Below, piece by piece: positions 35,315-43,140 of a stretch of 64,000 bases of DNA. The notes under the pieces are model-generated. The model was not told the origin of the DNA. It was given only the letters and a program-made list of their open reading frames with translations, and searched no databases. Position 1 is the stretch's first letter. Every line of letters starts with the position of its first letter. A program made the translations under genes and the position numbers. Source of the stretch: Mycolicibacterium chubuense NBB4. GTDB taxonomy: Bacteria; Actinomycetota; Actinomycetes; Mycobacteriales; Mycobacteriaceae. Location of the stretch: NCBI RefSeq assembly GCF_000266905.1, contig NC_018027.1, forward strand, positions 2,604,001 to 2,668,000, written 5' to 3'.

Positions 35315-36772
35315 TCAGTAGGCGAAGGACAGGGGTGCGACCTCGTCCTCGCTCGGTGCTCTCGGAGGGGCGGGTTCGGAGTCGTGCTCCTGCGGACCCT
35401 CGGTGACGTAGCGGCGCATCAGCCAGAACCAGATCACCGCCAACACGCCGTACAGGAGCGTGAAGGTGGCCAGTGAGAACAGCACCAGCCCGGCGGAATG
35501 GCCGGAAACGCCCTGCTGCACCGTCATTCGCACCATCTGGTCACCGGTCGGATTGGGCGCCACCACCCAGGGCTGGCGTCCCATCTCCGTGAACACCCAT
35601 CCGGCGGAATTCGCCAGGAACGGCGCCGGGATCGTCAGGATTCCGAAGAGCCCGAACCATTTCTGGTGGGGGATCCGGCCGCGGCGGGTCAGCCACAGAC
35701 TGACCAGGGCGAAGGCGACCGGGACGAGCAGCAGCCCGATCATGGCGCGGAACGCCCAGTAGGTGACGAACAGGTTGGGCCGGTAGTCCCCGGGCCCGAA
35801 CCGCTCCTGGTAGCTCTGCTGCAGGTCCTGAACGCCCTCCAGCGTGACTCCGGAGAACTTGCTCTCCGCCAGGAAGGGAAGCACGTAGGGCACCTCGATG
35901 AGGTGGGTGACGCTGTCGCAGTTGTTGTGCGTGCCGACGGTCAGTACCGAGAACATCGGGTCGGTCTCGGTGTGGCACAGCGATTCCGCCGACGCCATCT
36001 TCATCGGCTGCTGGACGAACATGAGCTTGCCCTGGAAGTCGCCGGTGAAGAACAGCCCGGCGGCGGCGACGAGGGCGACCAGGCTGCCGAGGATGGTCGC
36101 CGGCCGGTACATCGAACGAGCGTCGGCCGGCTCGGACTTCCTGTTGGAGCGCACCATCAGCCACGCCGAGACGCCGGCGACGAACGCGCCCGCAGTCAGG
36201 AATGAGCCGGCGACCGCGTGCAGGAACGCCCAGATTGCGGTGTTGTTGGTCAGCAGCGCCCCGAAGTCGATCAACTCGGCGCGGCCGGTCTCGGGGTTGA
36301 AGCGGGCGCCGACCGGGTGCTGCATGAACGAGTTCGCGGAGATGATGAAGTACGCCGACGCGTTCACCGCGACCGCCACGATCCAGATGCACGCCAGATG
36401 CAGCGCACGCGGCAGCCGGCCCCAGCCGAAGATCCACAGGCCGATGAACGTCGACTCGAAGAAGAACGCGACCAGCCCCTCGAAGGCCAGCGGAGCGCCG
36501 AAGATGTCACCGACGAACTTCGAGTACTCGCTCCAGTTCATGCCGAACTGGAATTCCTGCACGATGCCGGTGGCGACGCCGATGGCGAAGTTGATCAGGA
36601 ACAGCTTGCCGAAGAAGCGGGTCAGCCGGTACCACGCGGTGTTGCCCGTGACGTGCCACACCGTCTGCATGACGGCGATCAACGGCGCGAGACCGATGGT
36701 CAGGGGAACGAAGATGAAGTGGTAGACGGTGGTGATTCCGAACTGCCACCGAGACACGTCCAGTGCGTTCAT
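35315..36772 (-). CDS. cydA: Cytochrome bd ubiquinol/menaquinol oxidase subunit I
   Basis: The haem-bearing subunit of cytochrome bd oxidase. The 485-residue protein has His18 in VYHFIFVPLTIGL, the expected haem b595 ligand. The Q-loop follows a segment with PTEGR-free but GARFNPETGRAELIDF text, and the conserved GRQPW motif is seen in TEMGRQPWVVAPN, close to the haem b558 Met ligand region. Multiple membrane helices are evident. It is the first gene of the cyd operon and has an 83-nt upstream gap in which TACACT is a candidate -10. Cytochrome bd serves at low oxygen and when the bc1-aa3 branch is inhibited. Confidence 0.96.
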   Translation of the reverse strand: MNALDVSRWQFGITTVYHFIFVPLTIGLAPLIAVMQTVWHVTGNTAWYRLTRFFGKLFLINFAIGVATGIVQEFQFGMNWSEYSKFVGDIFGAPLAFEGLVAFFFESTFIGLWIFGWGRLPRALHLACIWIVAVAVNASAYFIISANSFMQHPVGARFNPETGRAELIDFGALLTNNTAIWAFLHAVAGSFLTAGAFVAGVSAWLMVRSNRKSEPADARSMYRPATILGSLVALVAAAGLFFTGDFQGKLMFVQQPMKMASAESLCHTETDPMFSVLTVGTHNNCDSVTHLIEVPYVLPFLAESKFSGVTLEGVQDLQQSYQERFGPGDYRPNLFVTYWAFRAMIGLLLVPVAFALVSLWLTRRGRIPHQKWFGLFGILTIPAPFLANSAGWVFTEMGRQPWVVAPNPTGDQMVRMTVQQGVSGHSAGLVLFSLATFTLLYGVLAVIWFWLMRRYVTEGPQEHDSEPAPPRAPSEDEVAPLSFAY

Positions 36773-36855
36773 CCGTCGCTCCCAGGCTCAGTCGGTCCGA
36801 TCTACGACTGAGTGTAGTAGTCAGTTCACCCGATCGCTCCGAAAAGTTCCCTAGC

Positions 36856-37446
36856 TCACTGCTGTGGCGCGACGACGTCGCGCCGTAGTCCCGCCAACTC
36901 CTTGCTGGCCTTGCGGATGCCGAACGCGGACACGACCTCGAACACCCCGATGACGATCAGCCAGATGCCCACGACCAGCGTCAGTGTCGCCAGTGACTGG
37001 AACGGCGAGGCCAGCATGATCACACCGGCGATGAGGCTGACCACGCCGATGAAGATCTCCCAGCCGCGGCCGGGCAGGGTCGGGTCGCTGATCGCCGACA
37101 CCGCCGTGGCCACGCCGCGGAAGATGAAGCCGATCCCGACCCAGATGGCCAGCAGCAGGATCGACTGCTGCAGGCTGCGGAAGCACAGCACCGCCAGGAT
37201 CAGAGCGGCTGCGCCGCTGAGGAACAGAAGGACGCGGCCGCCAGCCGAGACGTGCAGGCTGAAGGCGAAGACCACCTGCGCTATGCCGGTGACCAACAGA
37301 TAGGCGCCGAAGAAGATGGCGGCGACGAGGATCGTGATGCCCGGCCAGACGAGCACCGCGATCCCGAGGAGGACGGCAAGGATGCCGGAGAACAGCGCCG
37401 ACTTCCACAGATGCTGCAACATGCTTGGGGGAGCGGAGGTTTCCAT
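36856..37446 (-). CDS. HdeD/DUF308-family membrane protein
   Basis: A 196-residue protein with six regularly spaced hydrophobic helices (for example SGILAVLLGIAVLVWPGITIL and LLLAIWVGIGFIFRGVATAV), each followed by Gly/Pro turns as in HdeD. Its function is unknown in mycobacteria; E. coli HdeD is linked to acid resistance. I start at ATG 37446. A GTG at 37464 is in frame upstream, but TAGCGT lies only 1 nt before it, so it would be upstream of any transcript start. It lies upstream of cydA on the same strand with an 83-nt gap, so co-transcription with cyd is possible but not shown. Confidence 0.85.
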   Translation of the reverse strand: METSAPPSMLQHLWKSALFSGILAVLLGIAVLVWPGITILVAAIFFGAYLLVTGIAQVVFAFSLHVSAGGRVLLFLSGAAALILAVLCFRSLQQSILLLAIWVGIGFIFRGVATAVSAISDPTLPGRGWEIFIGVVSLIAGVIMLASPFQSLATLTLVVGIWLIVIGVFEVVSAFGIRKASKELAGLRRDVVAPQQ

Positions 37447-37560
37447 GCGCGAAGTGTGACACAACGCTAGGCTTCATCCTTCGATTTCGCGGTACGGCTG
37501 TGATGTCTCAATACGGTCGTTAATGTTCCGTTACCGGTGCTGCGTGCCGGGGCATCGATG

Positions 37561-37579
37561 GTTAACGTCCTTGGCTGGA
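37561..37579 (+). promoter_or_regulatory. GTTAACGTCC-n4-CTGGA motif upstream of SBP gene
   Basis: GTTAACGTCC (37561-37570) and CTGGA (37575-37579) recur with identical spacing upstream of the PE-PPE gene at 43080-43098. A shared promoter or operator is possible. Confidence 0.35.
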
Positions 37580-37607
37580 GATGCCTGGAGAGAAAGTTGA
37601 GGCAATT

Positions 37608-38537
37608 GTGTTGGGTGCACTGCAAGACCGCCGGATCAAGGTCTGGCGGGTAGCGGCTCTGTTCGCCGCCACCGGCGCGCTGGCCTTGTCCGGTTGCGCC
37701 AGCGGCGGCGGTGGCGGCAGTTCGGAAGGCGGCCAGAAGTCCTCGACCGCGTCGGCGCCCGCGGAGAAGGTCGATGCGATCGCGAACACCGTGCCCGAGG
37801 CCATCAAGTCGTCGGGCAACCTCGTCATCGGCGTCAACATCCCCTACGCGCCAAACGAGTTCAAAGATCCCGACGGCAAGATCGTCGGCTTCGACGTCGA
37901 CCTGATGAACGCCGTCGCCGGAACGCTCGGCCTGAAGCCGGAGTACCGCGAGGCCGACTTCGCCAAGATCATCCCGTCCATCCAGGGCGGCACGTTCAAC
38001 GTCGGGATGTCGTCGTTCACCGACAGCAAGGAGCGCGAGCAGTCGGTCGACTTCGTCACCTACTTCTCCGCGGGCACGCTGTGGGCGCAGCCCGCCGACG
38101 GCAACATCGATCCGGACAACGCGTGCGGCAAGAAGGTGGCCGTCCAGGCGACCACCGTCCAGGAGACCGACGAGCTGCCGGCCCGCAGCAAGAAGTGCAC
38201 CGACGCCGGCAAGCCGCCCATCAACATCATTCCGTTCGACAGCCAGGACGCCGCCACCAACGCGGTGGTGCTCGGCCAGGCCGACGCCATGTCGGCGGAC
38301 TCGCCGGTCACGCTTTACGCGATCAAGCAGACCAACGGCAAGCTCAAGCAGGCCGGCGAGACGTTCGACTCGGCGCCCTACGGCTGGCCCGTCGCGAAGG
38401 GTTCGCCGCTGGCGCAGTCGCTGCTGCAGGCTCTGCAGCACCTCATCGACACCGGTAAGTACAAGGAGATCGCGGCCAACTGGGGCCTCGAAGAGGGAAT
38501 GATCGACAAGCCGGTGATCAACGGAGCGGTCTCCTAG
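37608..38537 (+). CDS. Polar amino-acid ABC transporter substrate-binding lipoprotein
   Basis: A family 3 periplasmic-type binding protein of about 309 residues. A lipoprotein signal peptide is evident: RRIKVWRV, a hydrophobic stretch, then the lipobox LSGC. Lgt, also encoded in this window, would modify that cysteine. The mature part has [27 protein letters not shown], the conserved R/D ligand region ([12 protein letters not shown]) and [15 protein letters not shown] hinge text. Glutamine, glutamate or another polar amino acid is the likely ligand; specificity is not readable. I use GTG 37608. ATG 37581 is an in-frame alternative. It is the first gene of a three-gene transporter operon. Confidence 0.92.
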   Translation: MLGALQDRRIKVWRVAALFAATGALALSGCASGGGGGSSEGGQKSSTASAPAEKVDAIANTVPEAIKSSGNLVIGVNIPYAPNEFKDPDGKIVGFDVDLMNAVAGTLGLKPEYREADFAKIIPSIQGGTFNVGMSSFTDSKEREQSVDFVTYFSAGTLWAQPADGNIDPDNACGKKVAVQATTVQETDELPARSKKCTDAGKPPINIIPFDSQDAATNAVVLGQADAMSADSPVTLYAIKQTNGKLKQAGETFDSAPYGWPVAKGSPLAQSLLQALQHLIDTGKYKEIAANWGLEEGMIDKPVINGAVS

Positions 38538-38542
38538 CCGAC

Positions 38543-39460
38543 ATGAGCGATGCCGGCACGCCGCCACAGTCCATCGACGCAGTACCGCTGCGCCACCCAT
38601 GGCGGTGGGTGGCGGCGGCCGTCATCCTCATCCTGGCCGGTCTGTTCGTCTACGGCGCGGCCACCAACCCGGCCTACCGCTGGTCGATCTTCGCCGAGTA
38701 CGTCTTCAACCCGCGGGTCCTGTCCGTCGGGCTGGTCAACACGCTGCAGTTGACCGTGTACTCGATGGTGCTGGCCATCGTGCTGGGCGTGCTGCTCGCG
38801 GTGATGCGCCTGTCGCCGAACCCGGTGTTCCGCTGGGTTTCGTGGGTCTACCTGTGGATCTTCCGCGGCACCCCGGTCTACGTGCAGCTGGTGTTCTGGG
38901 GCCTGATCCCGACGATCTATCAGCACATCCAGCTCGGGGTGCCGTTCGGTCCCACGTTCTTCGCGCTCGACCTGCAGGCCCTGTCGATCCCGTTCCTGTT
39001 GGCGACGCTGGGTCTGGCGCTCAACGAGGCCGCCTACATGGCCGAGATCATCCGCGCGGGGATCAGCTCGGTGCCCGAAGGTCAGATGGAAGCCTCGACA
39101 GCGTTGGGGATGTCGTGGGGTCTGGCGATGCGGCGCACGGTGCTCCCGCAGGCCATGCGGGTGATCATCCCGCCGACGGGCAACGAGGTCATCAGCATGC
39201 TGAAGACCACCTCGCTGGTGACCGCGGTGCCGTTCTCGCTCGACCTGTTCGGCATCACGTCGAGGGAGATCGCGGCGCGGATCTTCGAGCCCGTGCCGAT
39301 GCTGATGGTGGCCGCCTTCTGGTATCTGGTGGTGACGAGCATCCTGATGGTCGGCCAGTACTACCTGGAGAAGTACTTCTCCCGGGGCGCCTCACGGAAG
39401 CTCAGCTCCAAGCAACTCGAGGCGCTGGCCAAGGCGCAGGCAGGCACAGGTGCGATGTGA
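38543..39460 (+). CDS. Polar amino-acid ABC transporter permease
   Basis: A His/Glu/Gln/Arg-family inner-membrane permease of 305 residues. The HEQR permease start [21 protein letters not shown] is present, followed by [14 protein letters not shown] and the ATPase-contact EAA loop [20 protein letters not shown], then [16 protein letters not shown]. About five or six hydrophobic segments are visible, with a longer N-terminus than minimal permeases. It lies 6 nt after the binding-protein gene, and its stop overlaps the ATPase GTG by 4 nt. Confidence 0.93.
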   Translation: MSDAGTPPQSIDAVPLRHPWRWVAAAVILILAGLFVYGAATNPAYRWSIFAEYVFNPRVLSVGLVNTLQLTVYSMVLAIVLGVLLAVMRLSPNPVFRWVSWVYLWIFRGTPVYVQLVFWGLIPTIYQHIQLGVPFGPTFFALDLQALSIPFLLATLGLALNEAAYMAEIIRAGISSVPEGQMEASTALGMSWGLAMRRTVLPQAMRVIIPPTGNEVISMLKTTSLVTAVPFSLDLFGITSREIAARIFEPVPMLMVAAFWYLVVTSILMVGQYYLEKYFSRGASRKLSSKQLEALAKAQAGTGAM

Positions 39461-40248
39461 CGACAGCAGCCCGTGCGATGGACACCGCCACGCCGATGGT
39501 CAAAGCCGAACTCGTCTGCAAGGACTTCGGCGCACTCAAGGTGCTCAAGGGCATCTCGCTGGAGGTGCAGAAGGGCCAGGTGCTGGTGCTCGTCGGGCCG
39601 TCGGGCTCGGGCAAGTCCACGTTCCTGCGGTGTATCAACCACCTCGAGTCGGTCACCGCCGGCCGGCTGTACGTGGACGGCCAGCTGGTCGGCTATCAGG
39701 AGCGCGCCGGCAAGCTGCACGAGATGAAGCCCAGCGAGGTCGCCCGCCAGCGCCGTGAGGTCGGCATGGTGTTCCAGCACTTCAACCTCTTCCCGCACCG
39801 CACCGCGCTGGGCAACGTCGTCGAAGCCCCGATCCGCGTCAAGGGCATCAACAAGAGTCAGGCGGTGGCGCGCGGACGGGATCTGCTCGAGCAGGTCGGG
39901 CTCGCCGAGAAGGCCAACGCCTATCCCGCCCAGCTGTCCGGCGGACAGCAGCAGCGGGTGGCGATCGCACGGGCGTTGGCGATGGACCCGAAGCTGATGC
40001 TGTTCGACGAGCCCACCTCCGCGCTGGATCCCGAGCTCGTCGGCGAGGTCCTCGCGGTGATGAAGAAGCTGGCCTCCGAGGGCATGACCATGGTGGTCGT
40101 GACCCACGAGATGGGCTTCGCCCGCGAGGTGGCCGACGAGCTGGCGTTCATGGACGGCGGCGTTGTCGTCGAGCGCGGCGCCCCCCGCGAGGTGATGGCC
40201 AACCCGAAGCACGCACGAACCAAGGAGTTTCTTTCCAAAGTGATGTAG
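39457..40248 (+). CDS. Polar amino-acid ABC transporter ATP-binding protein
   Basis: A GlnQ-type ATPase of 263 residues: Walker A in [15 protein letters not shown]-loop [11 protein letters not shown], signature [15 protein letters not shown], Walker [15 protein letters not shown] and H-loop [12 protein letters not shown], ending with the family motif FLSKVM. The GTG at 39457 overlaps the permease stop. ATG 39478 is an alternative. Together with the two upstream genes it forms a complete importer. Confidence 0.94.
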   Translation: MTTAARAMDTATPMVKAELVCKDFGALKVLKGISLEVQKGQVLVLVGPSGSGKSTFLRCINHLESVTAGRLYVDGQLVGYQERAGKLHEMKPSEVARQRREVGMVFQHFNLFPHRTALGNVVEAPIRVKGINKSQAVARGRDLLEQVGLAEKANAYPAQLSGGQQQRVAIARALAMDPKLMLFDEPTSALDPELVGEVLAVMKKLASEGMTMVVVTHEMGFAREVADELAFMDGGVVVERGAPREVMANPKHARTKEFLSKVM

Positions 40249-40283
40249 CGCCCTGACCAGCGGCGGCGGTGACGATCTTCCGG

Positions 40284-40307
40284 TAATCTGGACTAAATCC
40301 AGAAAGA
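40284..40307 (+). promoter_or_regulatory. dps promoter with FurA-box-like palindrome
   Basis: TCTGGA-n5-TCCAGA (40287-40303) is a perfect inverted repeat overlapping the candidate -10 TAATCT (40284-40289). The surrounding text AATCTGGACTAAATCCAGAA resembles the mycobacterial furA-katG FurA box as I remember it (AATCTTGACTNATTCCAGAA). A peroxide- or iron-responsive repressor could act here. Confidence 0.45.
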
Positions 40308-40324
40308 GGGAGGTTGTGTTGAGT

Positions 40325-40822
40325 ATGCAAACGACGACGAACGTCCGCAGAACCGAAGCCGAGATCACGGGTTTCCAGGCTTCGGGAGAACTGACCGATG
40401 CCCTGCAGCGCGTGCTGGTCGATTTGATCGAACTGCAGCTGCAAGGCAAGCAGGCGCACTGGAACGTGGTCGGCACGAACTTCCGCGACCTGCACCTGCA
40501 GCTCGACGAGGTCGTCGACTTCGCCCGCGAAGCCGGCGACACGATCGCCGAGCGGATGCGCGCGCTCGACACCGTGCCCGACGGCAGGTCGGACACCGTC
40601 GCAGCCACCACGTCACTGCCGGAGTTCCCCGGCTACGAGCACAACACCGCCGAGGTGGTCGACCTGATCACCGCACGCATCTACGCCGTGGTCGACACTT
40701 TGCGCTCGGTGCATGACGGCGTCGACGCCGAAGACCCGAGTACGGCCGACATCCTGCACCAGCTGATCGACGGGCTGGAGAAGCTGGCCTGGCTGATCAA
40801 GTCGGAGAACCGGAAGGTGTGA
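40325..40822 (+). CDS. dps: Dps-family DNA-binding ferritin-like protein
   Basis: A dodecameric miniferritin of 165 residues that oxidises and stores iron and protects DNA. The ferroxidase-site residues are in GKQAHWNVVGTNFRDLHLQLDEVVDFAR (His, then the conserved Asp/Glu). The sequence matches what I remember of M. smegmatis Dps2 closely, including TIAERMRALD, VPDGRSDTVAATT and the C-terminal EKLAWLIKSENRKV. A GAGGGAGG site precedes three possible starts: GTG 40316, TTG 40319 and ATG 40325. I use the ATG. Its 3' end overlaps the convergent cyclase gene by 26 nt. Confidence 0.93.
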   Translation: MQTTTNVRRTEAEITGFQASGELTDALQRVLVDLIELQLQGKQAHWNVVGTNFRDLHLQLDEVVDFAREAGDTIAERMRALDTVPDGRSDTVAATTSLPEFPGYEHNTAEVVDLITARIYAVVDTLRSVHDGVDAEDPSTADILHQLIDGLEKLAWLIKSENRKV

Positions 40823-42080
40823 CGACTCGGCCCGATTCGGCCCGATGCCCGACCAGATACCAGGTGTGCATCGGGCCTTTGCCCTTGACGTCGACGAGAC
40901 CGCGCTCCTCCAGCACGAATTCCTGTCGGAGCCGCTCGTAGACGTCGTCGGGCACCTGGATCCGGCCCTCGACGTCGGTGGTCTCCATCCGGGATGCGAC
41001 GTTGACCGCGTCGCCCCACACGTCGTAGAAGAACTTCTTCGCACCGACGACGCCGGCGACCACCGGCCCGGTCGCCATGCCGATGCGCAGCGGCACGCGG
41101 CGGCCCTGCGGGTCCCTCAAGTCGGCGACCGCATCGGCCATGTCGAGGGCCAGCGACGCGAGCGCCTCCAGGTGATCCGGGCGCGGCGTCGGCACGCCGC
41201 TGACCACCATGTACGAGTCGCCGCTGGTCTTGACCTTCTCCAGCCCGTGCCGGTCGACGAGCGCGTCCAGGTCGGTGTAGAGCCGGTCGAGGAACCGCAC
41301 CAGTTCCGCGGGCGCCGTGTCGCTGGCCCGCTTGGTGTAGCCGGCGATGTCGGCGAACAGGATCGACGCGTCGTCGTATTTGTCGGCGATCACCGAGCGC
41401 GCCGGGTCCTTGAGCCGTTCGGCGATGGTTTCCGGAAGGATGTTGCCCAGCAGCCGTTCTGAGCGTTCGTACTCCGCCTCCATCGCATCTTCGGCCCGTT
41501 CGATCTCGCGCATCGTGTACCACAGCGTGGCGATGATCATCACCGCCGACGAGGCGGCCGAGCTGATGAATCCGACGGTCAGCGTCCAGGAGGGCCCCAG
41601 GCCGCGATCGTTGGGTGTGGTCAGTTCCAGCACGACCGTGATCGTGACGCCCACGGCGGCGATCAGCGAGGCGAGCGCGATGCGCTCGATGCCGAGGATC
41701 AGCACCGCCAGCGCGGCGGCGACCATGAAGTAGAACTGCAGGCCCGAGCCGGTGCCGATGGTGAAGCACATGAAACCGGTCGACAGGTAGGCGAACGCCA
41801 CGAAGGTCAGCGGGGCGATGAGTTCGCCCAGCGGGCACAGCCGCGGAATCGTCATGAACACCGCCGCGCAGCCCAGGTTGACGATTCCCAGCCACGACAA
41901 CCCACCGCCGAGCGTGAGCTGGAGGATTCCGAAGCCCGCCGACACCACCGCCGCGATCCAGCCGGCGATCGTCAGCACGCGCAGCCGGCGCCCGACCCGC
42001 TCGCCGCGATGCCGGCTGGGGGACCACGCGCGGCCTCCCAGAGCGACCTCGGGCACGCACACCGGCCGTACGCTCAGCAC
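40797..42080 (-). CDS. Membrane-bound class III adenylate cyclase
   Basis: A 427-residue protein making cAMP from ATP. The N-terminal half has about six hydrophobic segments, followed by a linker helix (MREIERAEDAMEAEYERSERLLGNILPETIAERL) and the cyclase domain. The metal Asp is in ILFADIAGYT, the adenine-specifying Lys and second metal Asp in VKTSGDSYMV, the Asp in FFYDVWGDAVN, and the transition-state Asn/Arg in NVASRMET. This layout and genomic place match M. tuberculosis Rv1625c. GTG 42080 has TAGGCT 6 nt upstream, suggesting a leaderless mRNA. It is divergent from the nitrilase gene. Confidence 0.93.
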   Translation of the reverse strand: MLSVRPVCVPEVALGGRAWSPSRHRGERVGRRLRVLTIAGWIAAVVSAGFGILQLTLGGGLSWLGIVNLGCAAVFMTIPRLCPLGELIAPLTFVAFAYLSTGFMCFTIGTGSGLQFYFMVAAALAVLILGIERIALASLIAAVGVTITVVLELTTPNDRGLGPSWTLTVGFISSAASSAVMIIATLWYTMREIERAEDAMEAEYERSERLLGNILPETIAERLKDPARSVIADKYDDASILFADIAGYTKRASDTAPAELVRFLDRLYTDLDALVDRHGLEKVKTSGDSYMVVSGVPTPRPDHLEALASLALDMADAVADLRDPQGRRVPLRIGMATGPVVAGVVGAKKFFYDVWGDAVNVASRMETTDVEGRIQVPDDVYERLRQEFVLEERGLVDVKGKGPMHTWYLVGHRAESGRVVTPSGSPT

Positions 42081-42086
42081 GGCCGG

Positions 42087-42092
42087 AGCCTA
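42087..42092 (-). promoter_or_regulatory. Putative -10 element of adenylate cyclase (leaderless)
   Basis: On the minus strand TAGGCT ends 6 nt before GTG 42080. It is only 16 nt from the nitrilase element on the other strand. Confidence 0.5.
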
Positions 42093-42108
42093 TCGCTGAA
42101 CGACGAAC

Positions 42109-42114
42109 TACCCT
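42109..42114 (+). promoter_or_regulatory. Putative -10 element of nitrilase gene (leaderless)
   Basis: TACCCT ends 6 nt before ATG 42121. The back-to-back promoters leave room for only one polymerase at a time. Confidence 0.5.
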
Positions 42115-42120
42115 GCTGGA

Positions 42121-42918
42121 ATGACGCGTATCGCGTGCTGCCAGATCGAACCCGTCGTCGCCGATCTCGATGCCAACACCGAGTTGATCGCCTCGAACAT
42201 CAGCGACGCGGTGGCCGCCGGTGCGGACATCGTCGTGCTGCCAGAACTCGCGACCTCGGGCTACATGCTCGCCGACACTGACGAAGCCCGCTCGGTGGCG
42301 CTGACGGTGGAGAGTCCGCAGTTCGCGAAATGGTCAGCAGCGGTAGGTGATTCGATCGCCATCTTCGGTTTCTGCGAGATCGGCGACGGTGGGCTGCTCT
42401 ACAACAGCGCCGCGGTCGTCGATTCCGGCGGAGTGTCGGCGGTCTACCGGAAGACCCACCTGTGGGACCGGGAGAAGCTGATCTTCACGCGCGGGTGCGA
42501 CCTGCCTCCGGTGCTGCAGACGCGCCACGGCGCCGTCGCGGTGATGCTCTGCTACGACCTCGAATTCGGTGAACTGACCCGCCGCGCCGCCGTCGACGGC
42601 GCGGACCTGATCGTCGCACCGGTGAACTGGCCGCTGTTCCCGCGCCCCGAGGGCGAGCGGCCCGGCGAGGTCATCACCGCGATGTCGACGGCCCGGACCA
42701 ACCGTGTCGCGGTCGCCGCATGCGACCGGGCCGGTGTCGAACGGGGACAGGCATGGACGGCGGGCACGGCGATCGTCGACGCCGACGGCTGGGTGGCCGC
42801 GACGGCCGGGCCGGGGACGGGGACGGCGGTCGCGGACGTCGACCTGGCGCTCAGCCGTGACAAGCGGCTCACCGAGTACGTCCATCTGCTCGACGACCGC
42901 AGGCTCGACCTGTACTGA
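42121..42918 (+). CDS. Carbon-nitrogen hydrolase (nitrilase superfamily)
   Basis: A 265-residue nitrilase-superfamily amidase. The Glu-Lys-Cys triad is visible in order: Glu in VVLPELATSGYM, Lys in AVYRKTHLWDRE and Cys in AVMLCYDLEFGE. Substrates are probably amides or omega-amidase-type compounds; they cannot be read from sequence. It stands alone, divergent from the adenylate cyclase. No ribosome-binding site is seen, consistent with leaderless translation. Confidence 0.92.
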   Translation: MTRIACCQIEPVVADLDANTELIASNISDAVAAGADIVVLPELATSGYMLADTDEARSVALTVESPQFAKWSAAVGDSIAIFGFCEIGDGGLLYNSAAVVDSGGVSAVYRKTHLWDREKLIFTRGCDLPPVLQTRHGAVAVMLCYDLEFGELTRRAAVDGADLIVAPVNWPLFPRPEGERPGEVITAMSTARTNRVAVAACDRAGVERGQAWTAGTAIVDADGWVAATAGPGTGTAVADVDLALSRDKRLTEYVHLLDDRRLDLY

Positions 42919-43079
42919 TCCGCCGGCGGGCGATGCACCCGCGCTTGCTGAAATCGTGCGTAGACGTGCGAAAACCGTACCGCCGGACCGCCTGGACGTC
43001 ACGGCGCCTCGTCAACCGCCAACTTCTGACCAGCTGGTGACGTTCTTTGCTGAACGCCTGTGGGTACGAAGAAAATGCT

Positions 43080-43098
43080 GTTAACGTCCCTATCTGGA
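43080..43098 (+). promoter_or_regulatory. GTTAACGTCC-n4-CTGGA motif upstream of PE-PPE gene
   Basis: Same two-part motif as at 37561-37579. Here it lies about 60 nt before the gene start. Confidence 0.35.
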
Positions 43099-43140
43099 TG
43101 CTCACTGTGAGTTTCTGAATTCGATCCGGGGAGGATTTCG

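Noticed and set aside
36773..36855. CRP-type operator before cydA
   Set aside because: I looked for TGTGA-n6-TCACA and found only partial matches.
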